Shown here: positions 26,594 through 37,927 of the stretch, one piece after another
Layout: every line of letters starts with the position of its first letter
How positions within the stretch are numbered: the stretch's first letter is position 1
Source of the DNA: Hallella colorans
GTDB lineage: Bacteria > Bacteroidota > Bacteroidia > Bacteroidales > Bacteroidaceae
Length of the DNA: 64,000 bases
Reading direction: 5' to 3'
Assembly (NCBI RefSeq): GCF_003096815.1
Contig: NZ_QENY01000016.1
Location: 1-64,000, forward strand
Position numbers and translations under genes: made by a program
The notes under the pieces: generated by a model
Databases searched by the model: none
What the model was told of the DNA's origin: nothing
Seen by the model: only the letters and a program-made list of their open reading frames with translations

Positions 26594-29472
26594 TTGAGTA
26601 CGATATTTATTATTTTTTTAGGGACAATGATGGTCTTCACAATGTTTTTTCCCGCTATATATTTTTGTGTTCGCTCATCTTTCATCACTTGTTCCTGTAT
26701 AGATTCCTTACTGTCATCCACGCCAAATACCATTTGAAAGCGAGCCTTGCCGTTGAAGCTTACGGTCATTTGCATCTCATTTTCCACCATGAAGGCCTCG
26801 TTCCATTTCGGCCATTCTGCGTCACAAACGCTGTCCTTGTGGCCCAGTTGCTCCCACAATTCCTCGGCTATGTACGGTGTGAAAGGCGCGATGATGGTCA
26901 CGAGCAGCTCCAGCAATTCCTTGCTGTGACACTTTTGCTGCCCCAGCTCGTTCACGCAGATCATAAAGGCAGATATACTCGTGTTGTATGAGAAAGTCTC
27001 TATGTCGGCCGTCACCTTCTTGATGAGCTTGTGCACGCTTTTCAAACTGTCCTTGGATGGTGCCGAATTGTCCACTAAGCACTCACCCGTGCGGTTGTCA
27101 AAAAACAAGTTCCAGAACTTGCGTAAGAATCTGAAACAGCCATCTATACCGTTGGTATCCCACGGTTTGCTGGCCTCCACGGGTCCCAAGAACATCTCGT
27201 ACAGGCGCAGGGTGTCGGCTCCATAGTCGCGGATAATGTCGTCAGGGTTCACCACGTTGTACATGGATTTCGACATTTTCTCCACCGCCCAGCCGCACAC
27301 ATAGTTTCCGTCCTCGCAAATAAACTCTGCGTTTTGGTATTCAGGTCGCCATTGTTTGAACGCTTCCATGTCGAGCAAGTCGTTCTTCACGAGGTTTACC
27401 CACACGTGTATGGGTGTCACCTCTTTGTATTCGCCACGCAGATTGTAGCTCACGAAGACAGGTTTATCCACTGTGCTAAGCTCTTCCACGCGATACACAA
27501 AATTGCTTCGGCCCTGTATCATGCCTTGGTTCACCAATTTGTGGTAAGGCTCTTCCTCGAAGCTCACGCCCAAATCAAACAAGAATTTATTCCAAAACCT
27601 GCTATATATCAAGTGTCCGGTGGCGTGCTCAGTACCTCCCACGTACAAGTCAACCTGTCGCCAATATTGAGCGGCAGCTTTCCCTACCAACGCCTTGTCG
27701 TTCCGCGGGTCCATGTATCTCAGGTAGTATGCGCTCGAACCGGCAAATCCCGGCATGGTGTAGAGGTCTATCGGGAATACCGTACGCTCGTCAATCTCAC
27801 TATTAAGCGTCACTTGCTTCCTCTTCGTGTCCCACGCCCATCGCTCGGCTCTGCCCAATGGCGGCTCGCCCATCTCGGTGGGTTTGTACTCCTTTATCTC
27901 CGGCAACTCAATAGGCAGGCACTCCTCAGGTATCATCTTGGGCAACCCGTGGTCATAGTACACGGGGAAAGGCTCTCCCCAATAACGCTGTCGAGAGAAT
28001 ATGGCGTCGCGTATGCGGTAGTTCACTTTCACCCTGCCTATACCCTTGTCGCTCACAAATTGCTTGGTCTTGGCTATCGCCTCACTCACCGTCAAACCGT
28101 TTAACGAGAATCCGTCCGTGCTCCGCTTGCCCTTCATGGGCGAGTTTGTCACGATGCCCTCCTTGGCGTCAAAGCTTTCCTCCGACACGTCGGCGCCCTC
28201 TATCAGTGGTATGATGGGCAGGCCGAAGTGCTTGGCAAAAGCGTAGTCGCGACTGTCATGGGCTGGCACGGCCATGATAGCGCCCGTACCATATCCAGCC
28301 AACACATACTCAGACACGTAGATTGGTATTGCCTCTCCGGTAAGCGGGTTGATGGCGTTGGCACCCGTGGGCACGCCAGTCACCTTGTGGTCAGACATCC
28401 TGTCCACCTCGGTGCGCTTCTTCACGTATTCCAAATATCTCTCCACCTCGGCTCGCTGGCTGTCCGTGGTCACTTGTTTTACATAGTCAGACTCTGGTGC
28501 AAGCACCATGAACGTCACGCCAAACATGGTGTCGGCGCGTGTGGTGAAAATCGTGATGGTATCACATTCTTGCGCCGTGCCGTCCTCGTTCTTTTGGATT
28601 TTGAATTTCACCTCAGCGCCTTCGCTGCGCCCTATCCAGTTTTTTTGTGTCTCGGTGATAGAGTCGCTCCACTCTACGGTGTTCAAACCATCAAGCAGTC
28701 GCTGCGCGTAGGCCGACACCCTGAGGCACCATTGGCTCATCTTCTTCTGCACCACTGGAAATCCTCCGCGTTCAGACACGCCGTCCACAACCTCATCGTT
28801 GGCCAGCACGGTGCCCAGTCCGGCGCACCAGTTCACCATCATCTCTCCCCTGTAGGCTATGCGATAGTTCATCAGCGTCTTGGCTTGCCGAGTCTCGTCC
28901 ATGGCATTCCATTCCTCGGCGCTAAAAGCGATGGTATCGTCGGTCTGCGCGGCGTGTATGCCATTGGTTCCATCCGTTTCAAAATGCTTCATGAGAACGT
29001 CTATAGGCATGGCCTTATGCAACTCTGTGTCGTAGTAAGAGTTGAACATTTTTTGGAACGCCCATTGCGTCCAGTGGTAGTATTGGGGGTCACAAGTGCG
29101 TATCTCCCTATCCCAATCGAACGAGAAACCCATCTTGTCCAACTGTTGGCGATAACGATTTATGTTTTGTTCCGTGGTGACAGCCGGGTGCTGCCCCGTC
29201 TGTATGGCGTATTGCTCGGCCGGCAATCCGTACGCGTCATACCCCATTGGGTTGAGCACGTTGTATCCTTGTTGCCGCTTGAAACGCGCGTAAATATCGC
29301 TGGCGATATATCCCAGTGGGTGCCCCACGTGCAATCCAGCCCCCGATGGGTAGGGAAACATGTTCAGAACATAGTATTTAGGACGGGATTTGTCTTCGTT
29401 CACATGATATGTTTTGCGTTGCACCCATCTTTGTTGCCATTTCTCTTCTATTTCCTTAAAATTATAGTCCAT
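26590..29472 (-). CDS. leuS: Leucyl-tRNA synthetase
   Basis: 960 residues, class I. HVGH at 48-51 (HIGH box) after PYPSGAGL, a large editing (CP1) domain in the middle with the TTRADTMFG threonine-rich and ...[16 protein letters not shown] motifs that hydrolyse mischarged tRNA, and [10 protein letters not shown] near 710-719 (KMSKS). The C-terminal anticodon-binding and small tail domains are present, so the protein is complete. First gene of a minus-strand unit with yitT and rdgB. I see no T-box leader. Confidence 0.98.
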   Translation of the reverse strand: MDYNFKEIEEKWQQRWVQRKTYHVNEDKSRPKYYVLNMFPYPSGAGLHVGHPLGYIASDIYARFKRQQGYNVLNPMGYDAYGLPAEQYAIQTGQHPAVTTEQNINRYRQQLDKMGFSFDWDREIRTCDPQYYHWTQWAFQKMFNSYYDTELHKAMPIDVLMKHFETDGTNGIHAAQTDDTIAFSAEEWNAMDETRQAKTLMNYRIAYRGEMMVNWCAGLGTVLANDEVVDGVSERGGFPVVQKKMSQWCLRVSAYAQRLLDGLNTVEWSDSITETQKNWIGRSEGAEVKFKIQKNEDGTAQECDTITIFTTRADTMFGVTFMVLAPESDYVKQVTTDSQRAEVERYLEYVKKRTEVDRMSDHKVTGVPTGANAINPLTGEAIPIYVSEYVLAGYGTGAIMAVPAHDSRDYAFAKHFGLPIIPLIEGADVSEESFDAKEGIVTNSPMKGKRSTDGFSLNGLTVSEAIAKTKQFVSDKGIGRVKVNYRIRDAIFSRQRYWGEPFPVYYDHGLPKMIPEECLPIELPEIKEYKPTEMGEPPLGRAERWAWDTKRKQVTLNSEIDERTVFPIDLYTMPGFAGSSAYYLRYMDPRNDKALVGKAAAQYWRQVDLYVGGTEHATGHLIYSRFWNKFLFDLGVSFEEEPYHKLVNQGMIQGRSNFVYRVEELSTVDKPVFVSYNLRGEYKEVTPIHVWVNLVKNDLLDMEAFKQWRPEYQNAEFICEDGNYVCGWAVEKMSKSMYNVVNPDDIIRDYGADTLRLYEMFLGPVEASKPWDTNGIDGCFRFLRKFWNLFFDNRTGECLVDNSAPSKDSLKSVHKLIKKVTADIETFSYNTSISAFMICVNELGQQKCHSKELLELLVTIIAPFTPYIAEELWEQLGHKDSVCDAEWPKWNEAFMVENEMQMTVSFNGKARFQMVFGVDDSKESIQEQVMKDERTQKYIAGKNIVKTIIVPKKIINIVLK

Positions 29473-29563
29473 TTGTCGTTTTCTTAGTTTGGGTTTATGC
29501 TTTCATCGGTGTTTGTCAAAGATTAACACAAGTTTTATCTTTCACCAAGATATAAAATATATG

Positions 29564-29594
29564 CAAAGTTAATGCAAATAACATGATTTTCAAA
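29564..29594 (-). promoter_or_regulatory. leuS promoter
   Basis: On the minus strand: TTTG (29594-29591), a 19-base spacer and TAACTTTG (29571-29564). Confidence 0.82.
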
Positions 29595-29872
29595 GGAAAA
29601 TCACAAAAATAAATCTATTACACCACGATAAAATAGTAGTTGAGGAACAGACATGATGGCATTGCTTCCTTATCATATTATTATCAAATAAAGTAAGAAA
29701 AATATGTTATACATGCACTTTTTTAATATTTTTCCAATCCATAAATATTGTCAAACTGTATATAAAAAATCACAAAAAAAGGTACGTTCGATTGGCGTGT
29801 TCTACAGCGATTAAGAGGAAAGATTTGATGTTTTCTTTGCCATGACGAGTGGCTCGCCGCAGCTTCGTGACG

Positions 29873-30121
29873 CCATTGGTATCTATTCGTCTTGCGTGTG
29901 AGCGTTAAAGGCATTGCGTTTAGGTCTCAATCGGTTTGCGTTTAGAGCCTAATCGAGAGACGATTAAGTACTTAAGACAAATCGTGAAGTGGTCCGTTTT
30001 CAGAAAATTTCTTAATAAAGATTGCAACATGTTGTGTGATAGCGTGTTGCGAAAATCGCTTATTTTTTGCCTATTTTCGCACAGGGAGCCTCTCGCTCGC
30101 GAATAGGCGAATTGTGAGCGG
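29873..30121 (+). repeat. Dispersed intergenic element, copy R3
   Basis: Reference copy: box CCATTGGTATCTATTCG (29873-29889), TGCGTTTAGG (29915-29924), a second TGCGTTTAG and CCTAATCG, a TAAGTACT word, an AT-rich middle, then an imperfect inverted repeat with arms 30057-30080 and 30099-30121 (the inner CCTATT..CGC/GCG..AATAGG pairing is the strongest). It sits between the divergent leuS and antiporter genes. The bases 29595-29872 are AT-rich without features. Confidence 0.6.
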
Positions 30122-30528
30122 TGTTTTGTTAGATTTTTTCAACGTTTTTACAAGTGATAAAAATGGATGTAAGCGTCAACGATGCCAGGTGAATGATGTA
30201 CCCAGCGTAAGCGAATGGTGCTCAGGTGGTTTTGCGACCACCCGAAATACGATCACCCTTGGTTATGGCGCCGTGGATGATCGTGACAGCCATGTTAGAT
30301 GCCATGCGTGACGATGCTTCTACGGCACTCCGTGTGACCGCAATTTATGAGATGGCGTGGGGTGTGATGCCCGTTTCCCGTCGGTCCCGTTGGCAACCGC
30401 GAGCGTGGAGGAATAACTCACGATGGAGCCAATAAAGGCGGCGAGGTATGGTGGTGTCTACCAGCGTAATTAAATATTGTTAACTATGATACGGCAAGAT
30501 AAAACATGGCGTTGTGGTATATTTTCAT
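30122..30528. other. Unexplained stretch with a GC-richer island
   Basis: Bases about 30175-30440 are richer in G+C and look like former coding DNA, but all frames are interrupted or short; a 69-codon plus-strand frame (30226-30435) has no recognisable family. It could be a decayed gene. Confidence 0.4.
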
Positions 30529-30536
30529 TATATTTG
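30529..30536 (+). promoter_or_regulatory. -7 box of the cation/proton antiporter gene
   Basis: TATATTTG, about 77 bases before the start codon; no good -33 element at the usual distance. Confidence 0.5.
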
Positions 30537-30612
30537 CGAGGCGTAAAGGCAGTTGACACGCTGCGCGAAAGGTCGACAATCTCGATTTTAGTTTTTCATC
30601 TTATTATTTGTC

Positions 30613-32121
30613 ATGCTTACATTCACTACCGAAAATATATTTCTCTTTGGCTCGTTGCTTGTATTGGTTAGCATCATTATCAGCAAAACCGGGTATCGTT
30701 TTGGCATTCCCACGTTGCTGCTGTTTCTGTTCACGGGCATGCTTTTTGGAAGCGATGGCATGGGCATGCAGTTTGACAGTCCGAAAGACGCGCAGTTCAT
30801 AGGCATGATAGCGCTGAGCGTCATTTTGTTTTCGGGTGGCATGGACACCAAGTTCAAGGATATCAAGCCCATCTTGGCTCCCGGCGTAGTCCTTGCCACG
30901 TTGGGCGTGGTGCTTACAGCCGTACTTGCGGGCGTGTTTATTTTCGCGCTCTTCTCTTGGTTTGGCATGGACACTCGGTTGTCGCTGATGGTCTCGCTTT
31001 TGCTGGCCGCCACGATGTCTTCCACTGATTCGGCCTCGGTTTTCAGCCTATTGAGGACACAAGAGATTGGTCTTAAACATAACTTGCGCCCCATTTTGGA
31101 GCTTGAGAGTGGCAGCAACGATCCCATGGCCTACATGCTTACCATCGCGTTGATGAATGTGGTGCTCTCTGGAGCAGACTTCAGCGCGCAAACGTTGCTG
31201 TTCGAACTGGGCGAGCAGTTTCTTTTGGGAGGCGCCTTGGGCTATGGTGCAGGCAGGTTTGCCGTGTTTCTTGTTAATCGCATCAACCTGCCCAACGCCT
31301 CGCTCTATCCCGTGTTGCTGCTGAGCATGGTGTTTATCACCTTCACGCTGACAGACACACTGCATGGCAATGGTTATTTGGCTGTGTACGTAGCCGGCTT
31401 GGTGGTGGGCAACAGTAGGCTCTCTTATCGGCAAGAGATGGAGACGTTTCTTAACGGTATGACATGGCTTTTGCAGATAGTGCTCTTTCTCACGCTCGGT
31501 CTGTTGGTCAACCCGGTGGAGCTGGTGGGGGTGGCACCGTTAGCATTGGCTATCAGCGTGTTCATGATTTTGGTGGCACGGCCAGTGAGTGTGTTTATCT
31601 GTTTGTTGCCCTTTCGCAAAATACCCATGCGCGGCAAGGTTTTCATTTCGTGGGTGGGACTTCGTGGAGCGGTACCCATCATTTTTGCCACGTACCCCAT
31701 GATCAATGGGGTGGACGGTGCCGATATGCTATTTAATATCGTATTTTTCATTACCTTGGTGTCGTTAATCGTGCAGGGAAGCACCATCAGTGTGATGGCC
31801 AAAAAGTTGCGTTTGGACATGCCGATTGAGAAAACAGGCAACGAGTTTGGCGTGGAGATACCCGAGGAGCTTGGCCCGCAGCTCCATGAGATAACCCTTC
31901 GGGAGGACATGATTGCCAACGGCAACCTGCTCTCGCAGATGAATATAGCCACGGGCACGTTGGTGATGATGGTGAAAAGAGGCAAAAGTATCATCGTGCC
32001 TAATGGCCAGTTGCCTATGGAAGTGGGAGACATATTGCTCTGTCTGACCAACAACGCGGCGCAAAAAACGCCTGGCAAAGCTGGTGTCACAACCCGAGTG
32101 GATAACCCTAAACAAACTTAA
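30613..32121 (+). CDS. Potassium/proton antiporter, CPA1 (NhaP2/CvrA-like)
   Basis: 502 residues. Twelve or so membrane helices from residue 5 to about 395. The transport core is marked by SSTDSASVFSLL (near 136) and ELESGSNDPMAYML (near 173), with the Asp residues of CPA1 exchangers. From about 410 a soluble TrkA-C (RCK_C) domain follows, with LREDMIANGNLLSQM and LPMEVGDILLCL, which binds ligands and gates the exchanger in related proteins. Inner membrane; K+ or Na+ out, H+ in. Single-gene unit. Confidence 0.93.
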   Translation: MLTFTTENIFLFGSLLVLVSIIISKTGYRFGIPTLLLFLFTGMLFGSDGMGMQFDSPKDAQFIGMIALSVILFSGGMDTKFKDIKPILAPGVVLATLGVVLTAVLAGVFIFALFSWFGMDTRLSLMVSLLLAATMSSTDSASVFSLLRTQEIGLKHNLRPILELESGSNDPMAYMLTIALMNVVLSGADFSAQTLLFELGEQFLLGGALGYGAGRFAVFLVNRINLPNASLYPVLLLSMVFITFTLTDTLHGNGYLAVYVAGLVVGNSRLSYRQEMETFLNGMTWLLQIVLFLTLGLLVNPVELVGVAPLALAISVFMILVARPVSVFICLLPFRKIPMRGKVFISWVGLRGAVPIIFATYPMINGVDGADMLFNIVFFITLVSLIVQGSTISVMAKKLRLDMPIEKTGNEFGVEIPEELGPQLHEITLREDMIANGNLLSQMNIATGTLVMMVKRGKSIIVPNGQLPMEVGDILLCLTNNAAQKTPGKAGVTTRVDNPKQT

Positions 32122-32191
32122 AAATGCCCCTACAAATCAATATTTTGCATAATTAAGAAACAAAATAGATGATAAATTGAATAATTCTAAG

Positions 32192-32199
32192 TAAATTTG
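32192..32199 (+). promoter_or_regulatory. -7 box of the envelope gene block
   Basis: TAAATTTG, 27 bases before the DUF6242 start codon. No clear -33 element. Confidence 0.5.
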
Positions 32200-32225
32200 C
32201 AGCTAAATTCAAAATTAAACGTGCA

Positions 32226-33593
32226 ATGATTAAGAAGTTATTGTCATGTGTACTTATGGCATCAGCCGTGGCCTCTCTCTCTTCGTGTCTTAAGGATAAC
32301 GAGGAAGAGGTGAGATATTACAATGACACGGCTGTGACTTCATTCGCTATCACTACGGTCAACAAATACACACACACCATAGCGAAGGATGGTGTCACAG
32401 ACTCAGTGTACAAATCGAGCTATGACGCCAAGCATCACTCATTCTATATCGACCAAGTGCGGAAGTTGGTTTACAACCCCGACTCGCTGCCATGTGGAGT
32501 GGACGCGTCCAAGGCCATTTGCGCTATCGCCACCAAGAACGGTGGGGCCGTGGTGCTGATGATGGCATCCAAGACAGGCAAGGACAGCATAGTGTATTAC
32601 AATCCAAAAGACTCTTTGGACCTGACGCGGGTTCATAAGTTGTGGGTGTACAACACCAACGCCAGCGCGTACAGGGAGTATGCGCTCAAGGTGAACGTGC
32701 ATCGTCAAACCGGCGAGGAACTGACGTGGAGCCACTCTGGCGCGGAGAGCCTTGCGGGCGTGAGCGGTCGCAGGTTGGTGACACGCCGTGGCGATGTCTT
32801 CTTGTTTGGCGTGAAAGATGGAAAAACCAAAGTTTGGAAGGGTGTGAACGGCAATTTTCAGCAGCTTGACGCCACGTTCTCTGGTTCGGCCTATAAGAAT
32901 GTCGTGGCCATGGGCGACTATCTGTATCTGCTCGACGAGGGCAAGCTGACAAGGTCTGCCGATGGGACAAGCTGGCACAAGGTGGGCGTGGGAGCGCAAC
33001 TGGAACGGCTGATTGGAGCGAGCGATAAAAAAATGTACGCTTTGATGGCTGATGGCATTGTGGTTTCTGACAATGAAGGCTCAACGTGGAAAGTGGCTAC
33101 GTTAGACGACTCTCCTGACAACTTGCCGACGGAGAATGTCAATTTTATAGTAGTAGCGTCGAATATAAACCGCCAAACCTATAATCTGTTTATCATAGGA
33201 ACGCGCGATGGCAAGACCAAAATATGGCGAAAGGTGGAGGAAAACGCTAAAAACTCACAAGAGCAGCCGTGGGCTTACTACCCCCCAGACGACTATAATA
33301 AGCTGGAGTTGCCCGCGCTTGCCAACCTGCAAGTGATAGGATATGATGGCGGGCTGCTGGCTTTGGGAGGCCATTTCAATAAGTTCTATTTCAGTAAGGA
33401 CGAGGGTTTGACATGGCTTGGCAAGAAAGTGTACGACCTGCCCAAGACGTTCGGAAAGTCTGCGCGGCCGTTCAGTATGGCTCGCGACGATAAAAATATC
33501 ATATACATCACCAAGGACGGCGAGCCGACCGTATGGAATGGACGGCTCGCCCGGTTGGGATGGGAGCAAAACCAAACGGAGTTCACGAAATGA
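32226..33593 (+). CDS. DUF6242 lipoprotein with BNR/Asp-box repeats
   Basis: 455 residues. Signal peptide with a lipobox ending SSC (Cys21), followed by LKDNEEE; acidic residues after the Cys suggest surface exposure in Bacteroidetes. The C-terminal part carries Asp-box type repeats (SADGTSWHKV, SDNEGSTWKVA, SKDEGLTWLGKK), so it probably forms a beta-propeller. No enzymatic residues can be assigned. The stop overlaps the start of the next gene, so it is coupled to the DUF6089-uppS-bamA series and may assist envelope assembly, which is inference. Confidence 0.82.
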   Translation: MIKKLLSCVLMASAVASLSSCLKDNEEEVRYYNDTAVTSFAITTVNKYTHTIAKDGVTDSVYKSSYDAKHHSFYIDQVRKLVYNPDSLPCGVDASKAICAIATKNGGAVVLMMASKTGKDSIVYYNPKDSLDLTRVHKLWVYNTNASAYREYALKVNVHRQTGEELTWSHSGAESLAGVSGRRLVTRRGDVFLFGVKDGKTKVWKGVNGNFQQLDATFSGSAYKNVVAMGDYLYLLDEGKLTRSADGTSWHKVGVGAQLERLIGASDKKMYALMADGIVVSDNEGSTWKVATLDDSPDNLPTENVNFIVVASNINRQTYNLFIIGTRDGKTKIWRKVEENAKNSQEQPWAYYPPDDYNKLELPALANLQVIGYDGGLLALGGHFNKFYFSKDEGLTWLGKKVYDLPKTFGKSARPFSMARDDKNIIYITKDGEPTVWNGRLARLGWEQNQTEFTK

Positions 33594-34273
33594 TGAGAAT
33601 GCTCCTGCTGGTCTTTATGATGGCGATGGGCGCTGCCGCTCCGCTGAGCGCGCAGGACGATCCTGAATATCGCATGGAGATTGGGGCAGGAGTTGGCATG
33701 GCTGGATACCTTGGAGACTTCAACGGTAGCCTTGTAAAAAACCTCCAACCATGTGCCACCGTGTTGGGACGATATGTCATAGACCCATACATGGCGCTCA
33801 AACTGAACGTGGCATGTGGCAAAATGAAAGGCTCATCGGCCAATGCGAGAACATTCTATCCAGAGTTTGCCAACGCACCTTATACGTTTGACAACACGCT
33901 GTATGACATGTGTTTGACCTATGAGTACAATTTTTGGCCCTATGGCACGGGGCGCGATTATAGAGGCGCCAAGCGGCTCACGCCGTTTGTCTTCGCGGGC
34001 ATCGGCACTACGTACATAGCCCAAGCGGGCAAGAGCGTGGTGGCCATGAACGTGCCATTGGGGCTCGGTGTGAAATACAAGATGGTGCGTCGGCTGAACG
34101 TGGGGGTGGAGTGGGGTATCCATTTTGCCCAAACCGACAAGATAGACGGTGTGAAAGATCCTTACCATGTGGAGAGTGGAGGATTGTTCAAGAACACCGA
34201 TTGCTACCACGCGCTGACGCTTACCGTGAGCTATAGTTTCATGCCCAAGTGTACAACATGTAATAAGGAATAG
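33590..34273 (+). CDS. DUF6089 outer membrane beta-barrel protein
   Basis: 227 residues from the ATG at 33590, which overlaps the stop of the preceding gene. A signal peptide ends ...PLSAQ-DD near residue 21. The mature part reads as eight to ten amphipathic strands ([21 protein letters not shown] at the start, [10 protein letters not shown] near the end). A conserved neighbour of uppS and bamA in Bacteroidales. Probably outer membrane; function unknown. The next gene starts 4 bases after its stop. Confidence 0.85.
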   Translation: MMRMLLLVFMMAMGAAAPLSAQDDPEYRMEIGAGVGMAGYLGDFNGSLVKNLQPCATVLGRYVIDPYMALKLNVACGKMKGSSANARTFYPEFANAPYTFDNTLYDMCLTYEYNFWPYGTGRDYRGAKRLTPFVFAGIGTTYIAQAGKSVVAMNVPLGLGVKYKMVRRLNVGVEWGIHFAQTDKIDGVKDPYHVESGGLFKNTDCYHALTLTVSYSFMPKCTTCNKE

Positions 34274-34277
34274 AAAT

Positions 34278-35021
34278 ATGGTACAACTCGATATGACAAG
34301 GATACCCCGCCACATCGCCATCATCATGGACGGCAATGGGCGTTGGGCTGCAGAGCGAGGCAGGGAGCGCAGCTTCGGCCATCAGGCTGGCGTTGACACC
34401 GTGCGTCGCATCACCTCTGAGTGTACCCGATTGGGAGTGAAATACCTCACCCTTTACACTTTCTCGACAGAAAATTGGAGCAGACCCGAAGACGAAGTAA
34501 GCGCGCTCATGGGGCTCGTGCTAAGCTCTTTGGAAGACGAGATCTTTATGAAGAACGACGTAAGGTTCCAAGTTGTGGGTGAGATGGAGCGTTTGCCCAA
34601 GCCCGTGCAAGACAAATTGCGCGAGACAATGGAGCATACCGCCCAAAACTCCGCCATGACAATGGTGGTGGCCTTGAGCTATAGCGCGCGTTGGGAAATC
34701 ACCAAGGCCGTGAGAGATATAGCTCAGTCGGTCAAGGATGGTGAAATGAATATCGATGATATAACCGAGGAGGCGGTGAGCCGCCACATGGCAACCAACT
34801 TCATGCCAGACCCTGAGTTGCTCATCAGGACGGGTGGAGAACTGAGAATCTCAAATTTCCTGCTTTGGCAAATAGCCTATTCCGAACTGTATTTTTGTGA
34901 TACATTCTGGCCTGATTTTGGCGAGGAAGACCTGCGTGAGGCCATCGCCAACTATCAAAAACGGCAGAGACGCTTCGGAAAAACAGAGGCGCAGGCTGAA
35001 CTCTCGACTAACAATAAATAA
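34278..35021 (+). CDS. uppS: Isoprenyl transferase (undecaprenyl diphosphate synthase)
   Basis: 247 residues. [14 protein letters not shown] holds catalytic Asp18 and Arg22; [14 protein letters not shown] and the late [18 protein letters not shown] and AYSELYF motifs complete the cis-prenyltransferase family pattern. Builds C55 undecaprenyl diphosphate, the carrier for peptidoglycan and O-antigen units. Sits between the barrel gene and bamA, as in many bacteria. Confidence 0.96.
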   Translation: MVQLDMTRIPRHIAIIMDGNGRWAAERGRERSFGHQAGVDTVRRITSECTRLGVKYLTLYTFSTENWSRPEDEVSALMGLVLSSLEDEIFMKNDVRFQVVGEMERLPKPVQDKLRETMEHTAQNSAMTMVVALSYSARWEITKAVRDIAQSVKDGEMNIDDITEEAVSRHMATNFMPDPELLIRTGGELRISNFLLWQIAYSELYFCDTFWPDFGEEDLREAIANYQKRQRRFGKTEAQAELSTNNK

Positions 35022-35102
35022 TGAGAACAAGATTATAAAGGTATAATAGGTGCTTGCGCCAGTTACAAACGACCATCACCTGAGACCTAACACCTATATA
35101 TC

Positions 35103-37727
35103 ATGCACTATAACAAGAATAGTATACTTGCGGCTGTCATCGCTATGGCTTGCTGCGCAGGCGTGAAAGCTCAAGACAAAATAGTTTTTCCGGACATCAC
35201 TTACGCAGGAACGCCACGAAATGCGGTTATTGGCGGCTTTAACGTTAGCGGTATGGACGGCTACGAGGATTACATGCTCACAAGTATTTCCGGACTTGCC
35301 GTTGGACAACACATCACGTTGCCGGGCAGTGAGATAACCGAGGCGGTGAAGCGATATTGGAAGCATGGCCTGTTCTCGGACGTGCAAATCTCTGCCGACT
35401 CGTTGGTGGGCGACAAGGTTTACCTGCATATAGCCTTGAAACCAAGACCCCGAGTGTCGCAAATCAACTATATTGGCTTGAAGAAAAGCGAGCGCGAGGA
35501 CATGGAAAAAAAGCTCGGAATGATCAAAGGTGGGCAGATTACCCCCAACATGATAGACCGCGCGAAAATCCTCGCCAAGAAGTATTTTGACGACAAAGGC
35601 TTTCAAAATGCTGATATAGACATACAGCAACGTGAGGATGTCACGGCTAAAAATCAGGTGATACTTGACGTGATAATCGACAAAAAACAAAAGATCAAGG
35701 TCAGGAATATTATTATAGAGGGTAACGAACACCTCAAGGATGCCAAGATAAAAGGCAGGCTCTTCACCAAGGGCGTGTTCTCAAAGACCCACGAGGCGGG
35801 CAAACTGTCATCGTTCTTGAAAACGAAAAAGTTTACCCCAGAGCGTTGGAAGGAGGATAAAGAAAAACTTATCAACAAATATTACGAGTTGGGTTATCGC
35901 GATGCTGTTATCTTGAAAGACAGCGTGTGGAACGCCGACGATCGGCATGTAAACGTTTATGTGAAAGTGGATGAGGGACAGCGATACTTCATTCGGAACA
36001 TACACTGGGTGGGAAACACGGTGTACAACTCTAATTTCCTGAACGATGTGCTACGCATGAGGGCTGGCGACGTGTACAATCAAAAGTTCTTGAACAAGCG
36101 CATTAACGAGGATGATGATGCCGTGCACAACCTATACTATAATAATGGATACGTGTTTTCCAATGTGCAACCTACCGAGGTGAATATCGTGGGCGACTCC
36201 ATCGACCTCGAAATGCGTATCGTCGAGGGGCCTCAGGCGCACTTGAGCCACGTGCGAATAAATGGCAATGACCGCCTGTATGAAAATGTGGTGCGCCGTG
36301 AGTTGCACACCAAGCCAGGCGATTTGTTCTCGAGAGAAGCCCTCATGAGGTCTGCTCGAGAGCTGGCTTCCATGGGGCATTTTGACCCGGAAAAGGTCTC
36401 GCCCGATGTGGTTCCAAATATAGAGAACGGCACTGTGGACGTAAATTGGAACCTTGTGCAGAAGTCTAACGACCAAGTGGAGTTCTCCTTGGGTTGGGGA
36501 CAGACTGGCGTCATTGGGCGAGTTGGCCTCACGCTGAACAATTTCTCCATGGCCAATCTCTTTAACAAGAACAAGGAGCATCGCGGCATCTTGCCTATTG
36601 GCGACGGCGAAAAGCTGTCTCTTGGTGTTCAAACCAATGGTTCGTACTATCAAAGCTATAACGCCGGCTACTCCACCAACTGGTTTGGGGGTAAACGACC
36701 AATCCAATTGTCCCTCGGAGTGTACTATTCCAAGATGACTGACATATCGGGCAATTTCTACAATCAGGCTTGGAACAACAGCTATTACTCTTATATGATG
36801 GGCAGTAGTAGCTATGGTTACAACTACACCAACTATGAGAACTATTACGACCCGGATAAATACTTAAAACTCTTCGGTGCCAATTTGGGGTGGGGAAAAC
36901 GTTTGAGATGGCCCGATGACTATTTCATGCTCTCGCTTCAATTGTCTTTCACTCGTTACATGCTGAAGAATTGGAAGTATTTTATGATGTCGACGGGAAG
37001 CTCTAACAGTCTTAATTTGAGTATCTCGCTGAACCGATCGTCTACCGACAACCAACTGTTCCCACGACGTGGGTCGGAGTTTACGGCCAGCGCTACAATA
37101 ACACCGCCATGGTCAAAGTGGGACAACAAAGACTATAAGAGCCTTGCCAACAATCCCTATTCGCCTAATTTCCAAAAAGAGCAACAAGAGAAATACCGCT
37201 GGATAGAGTATCACAAGTGGAAATTCAAGGCTCGTACATTCACGGCACTGACCAGTTCGCAGAAGTGTTTGGTGCTCATGACTCGTGTCGAGTTGGGTAT
37301 TCTTGGCTCTTACAACAAGTATAAGAAGAGCCCATTCGAGACATATTACATGGGTGGCGACGGCATGAGCGGCTACTCTTCAAGCTACGCCACAGAGACC
37401 ATAGGGCTTCGTGGCTATGAGAATGGGTCACTAACGACGGGCAACGGGGGCTATGCCTACGACCGGTTCACCCTCGAATTGCGTTATCCGCTCATGCTTG
37501 GCAATACCACGATATATGCGCTCAGCTTCCTTGAAGGTGGAAACGCATGGACAGAAACAAACAAGTTCAACCCGTTCGACATGAAACGCTCTGCTGGAGT
37601 GGGTGTGAGAATCTTCCTCCCGATGGTCGGATTGATGGGTATTGATTGGGCATACGGTTTCGACAAAGTGTCCAGTGGCAAGATAGGTGGCAGCCAATTC
37701 CACTTCATCCTTGGCCAAGAGTTCTAA
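35103..37727 (+). CDS. bamA: Outer membrane protein assembly factor BamA
   Basis: 874 residues. Signal peptide ending VKAQ near 24; five POTRA domains across about 25-430; then a 16-strand Omp85 barrel ending ...FHFILGQEF with the terminal Phe. The conserved VRGYE-like lid motif appears as IGLRGYENGSL near residue 765. The barrel has Tyr/Asn/Ser-rich loops (around 560-590), longer than in E. coli BamA. Core of the outer-membrane beta-barrel insertion machine. Followed by its chaperone genes. Confidence 0.96.
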   Translation: MHYNKNSILAAVIAMACCAGVKAQDKIVFPDITYAGTPRNAVIGGFNVSGMDGYEDYMLTSISGLAVGQHITLPGSEITEAVKRYWKHGLFSDVQISADSLVGDKVYLHIALKPRPRVSQINYIGLKKSEREDMEKKLGMIKGGQITPNMIDRAKILAKKYFDDKGFQNADIDIQQREDVTAKNQVILDVIIDKKQKIKVRNIIIEGNEHLKDAKIKGRLFTKGVFSKTHEAGKLSSFLKTKKFTPERWKEDKEKLINKYYELGYRDAVILKDSVWNADDRHVNVYVKVDEGQRYFIRNIHWVGNTVYNSNFLNDVLRMRAGDVYNQKFLNKRINEDDDAVHNLYYNNGYVFSNVQPTEVNIVGDSIDLEMRIVEGPQAHLSHVRINGNDRLYENVVRRELHTKPGDLFSREALMRSARELASMGHFDPEKVSPDVVPNIENGTVDVNWNLVQKSNDQVEFSLGWGQTGVIGRVGLTLNNFSMANLFNKNKEHRGILPIGDGEKLSLGVQTNGSYYQSYNAGYSTNWFGGKRPIQLSLGVYYSKMTDISGNFYNQAWNNSYYSYMMGSSSYGYNYTNYENYYDPDKYLKLFGANLGWGKRLRWPDDYFMLSLQLSFTRYMLKNWKYFMMSTGSSNSLNLSISLNRSSTDNQLFPRRGSEFTASATITPPWSKWDNKDYKSLANNPYSPNFQKEQQEKYRWIEYHKWKFKARTFTALTSSQKCLVLMTRVELGILGSYNKYKKSPFETYYMGGDGMSGYSSSYATETIGLRGYENGSLTTGNGGYAYDRFTLELRYPLMLGNTTIYALSFLEGGNAWTETNKFNPFDMKRSAGVGVRIFLPMVGLMGIDWAYGFDKVSSGKIGGSQFHFILGQEF

Positions 37728-37927
37728 CAATTCATCGTCGACACGGTGGTTTGACTCTGTTAGCTTGAGTCCATCAAATGCCTGCCACTGTACCAAGGCC
37801 GACCATAATTCATGGCGTGGGAGCATGATGCGATGACATGTTAATAAAAAGTAAAACCAAACGTATGCGTAACTATGTGGCTCGAACGCTCGTCTTAAAA
37901 GGAACATAGGCACTTTAAAACTATAGC

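Noticed and set aside
28228..29487. Antisense open frame of 419 codons across leuS, and another of 256 codons at 27334-28104
   Set aside because: Both are shadows of leuS; there is no promoter, start context or recognisable domain.
26590..29600. T-box or other riboswitch before leuS
   Set aside because: The leader is about 90 bases and has no T-box sequence or specifier stem. T-boxes are not expected in this phylum.
30226..30435. 69-codon plus-strand frame in the GC-rich island
   Set aside because: No start context or family; kept only as part of the unexplained island.
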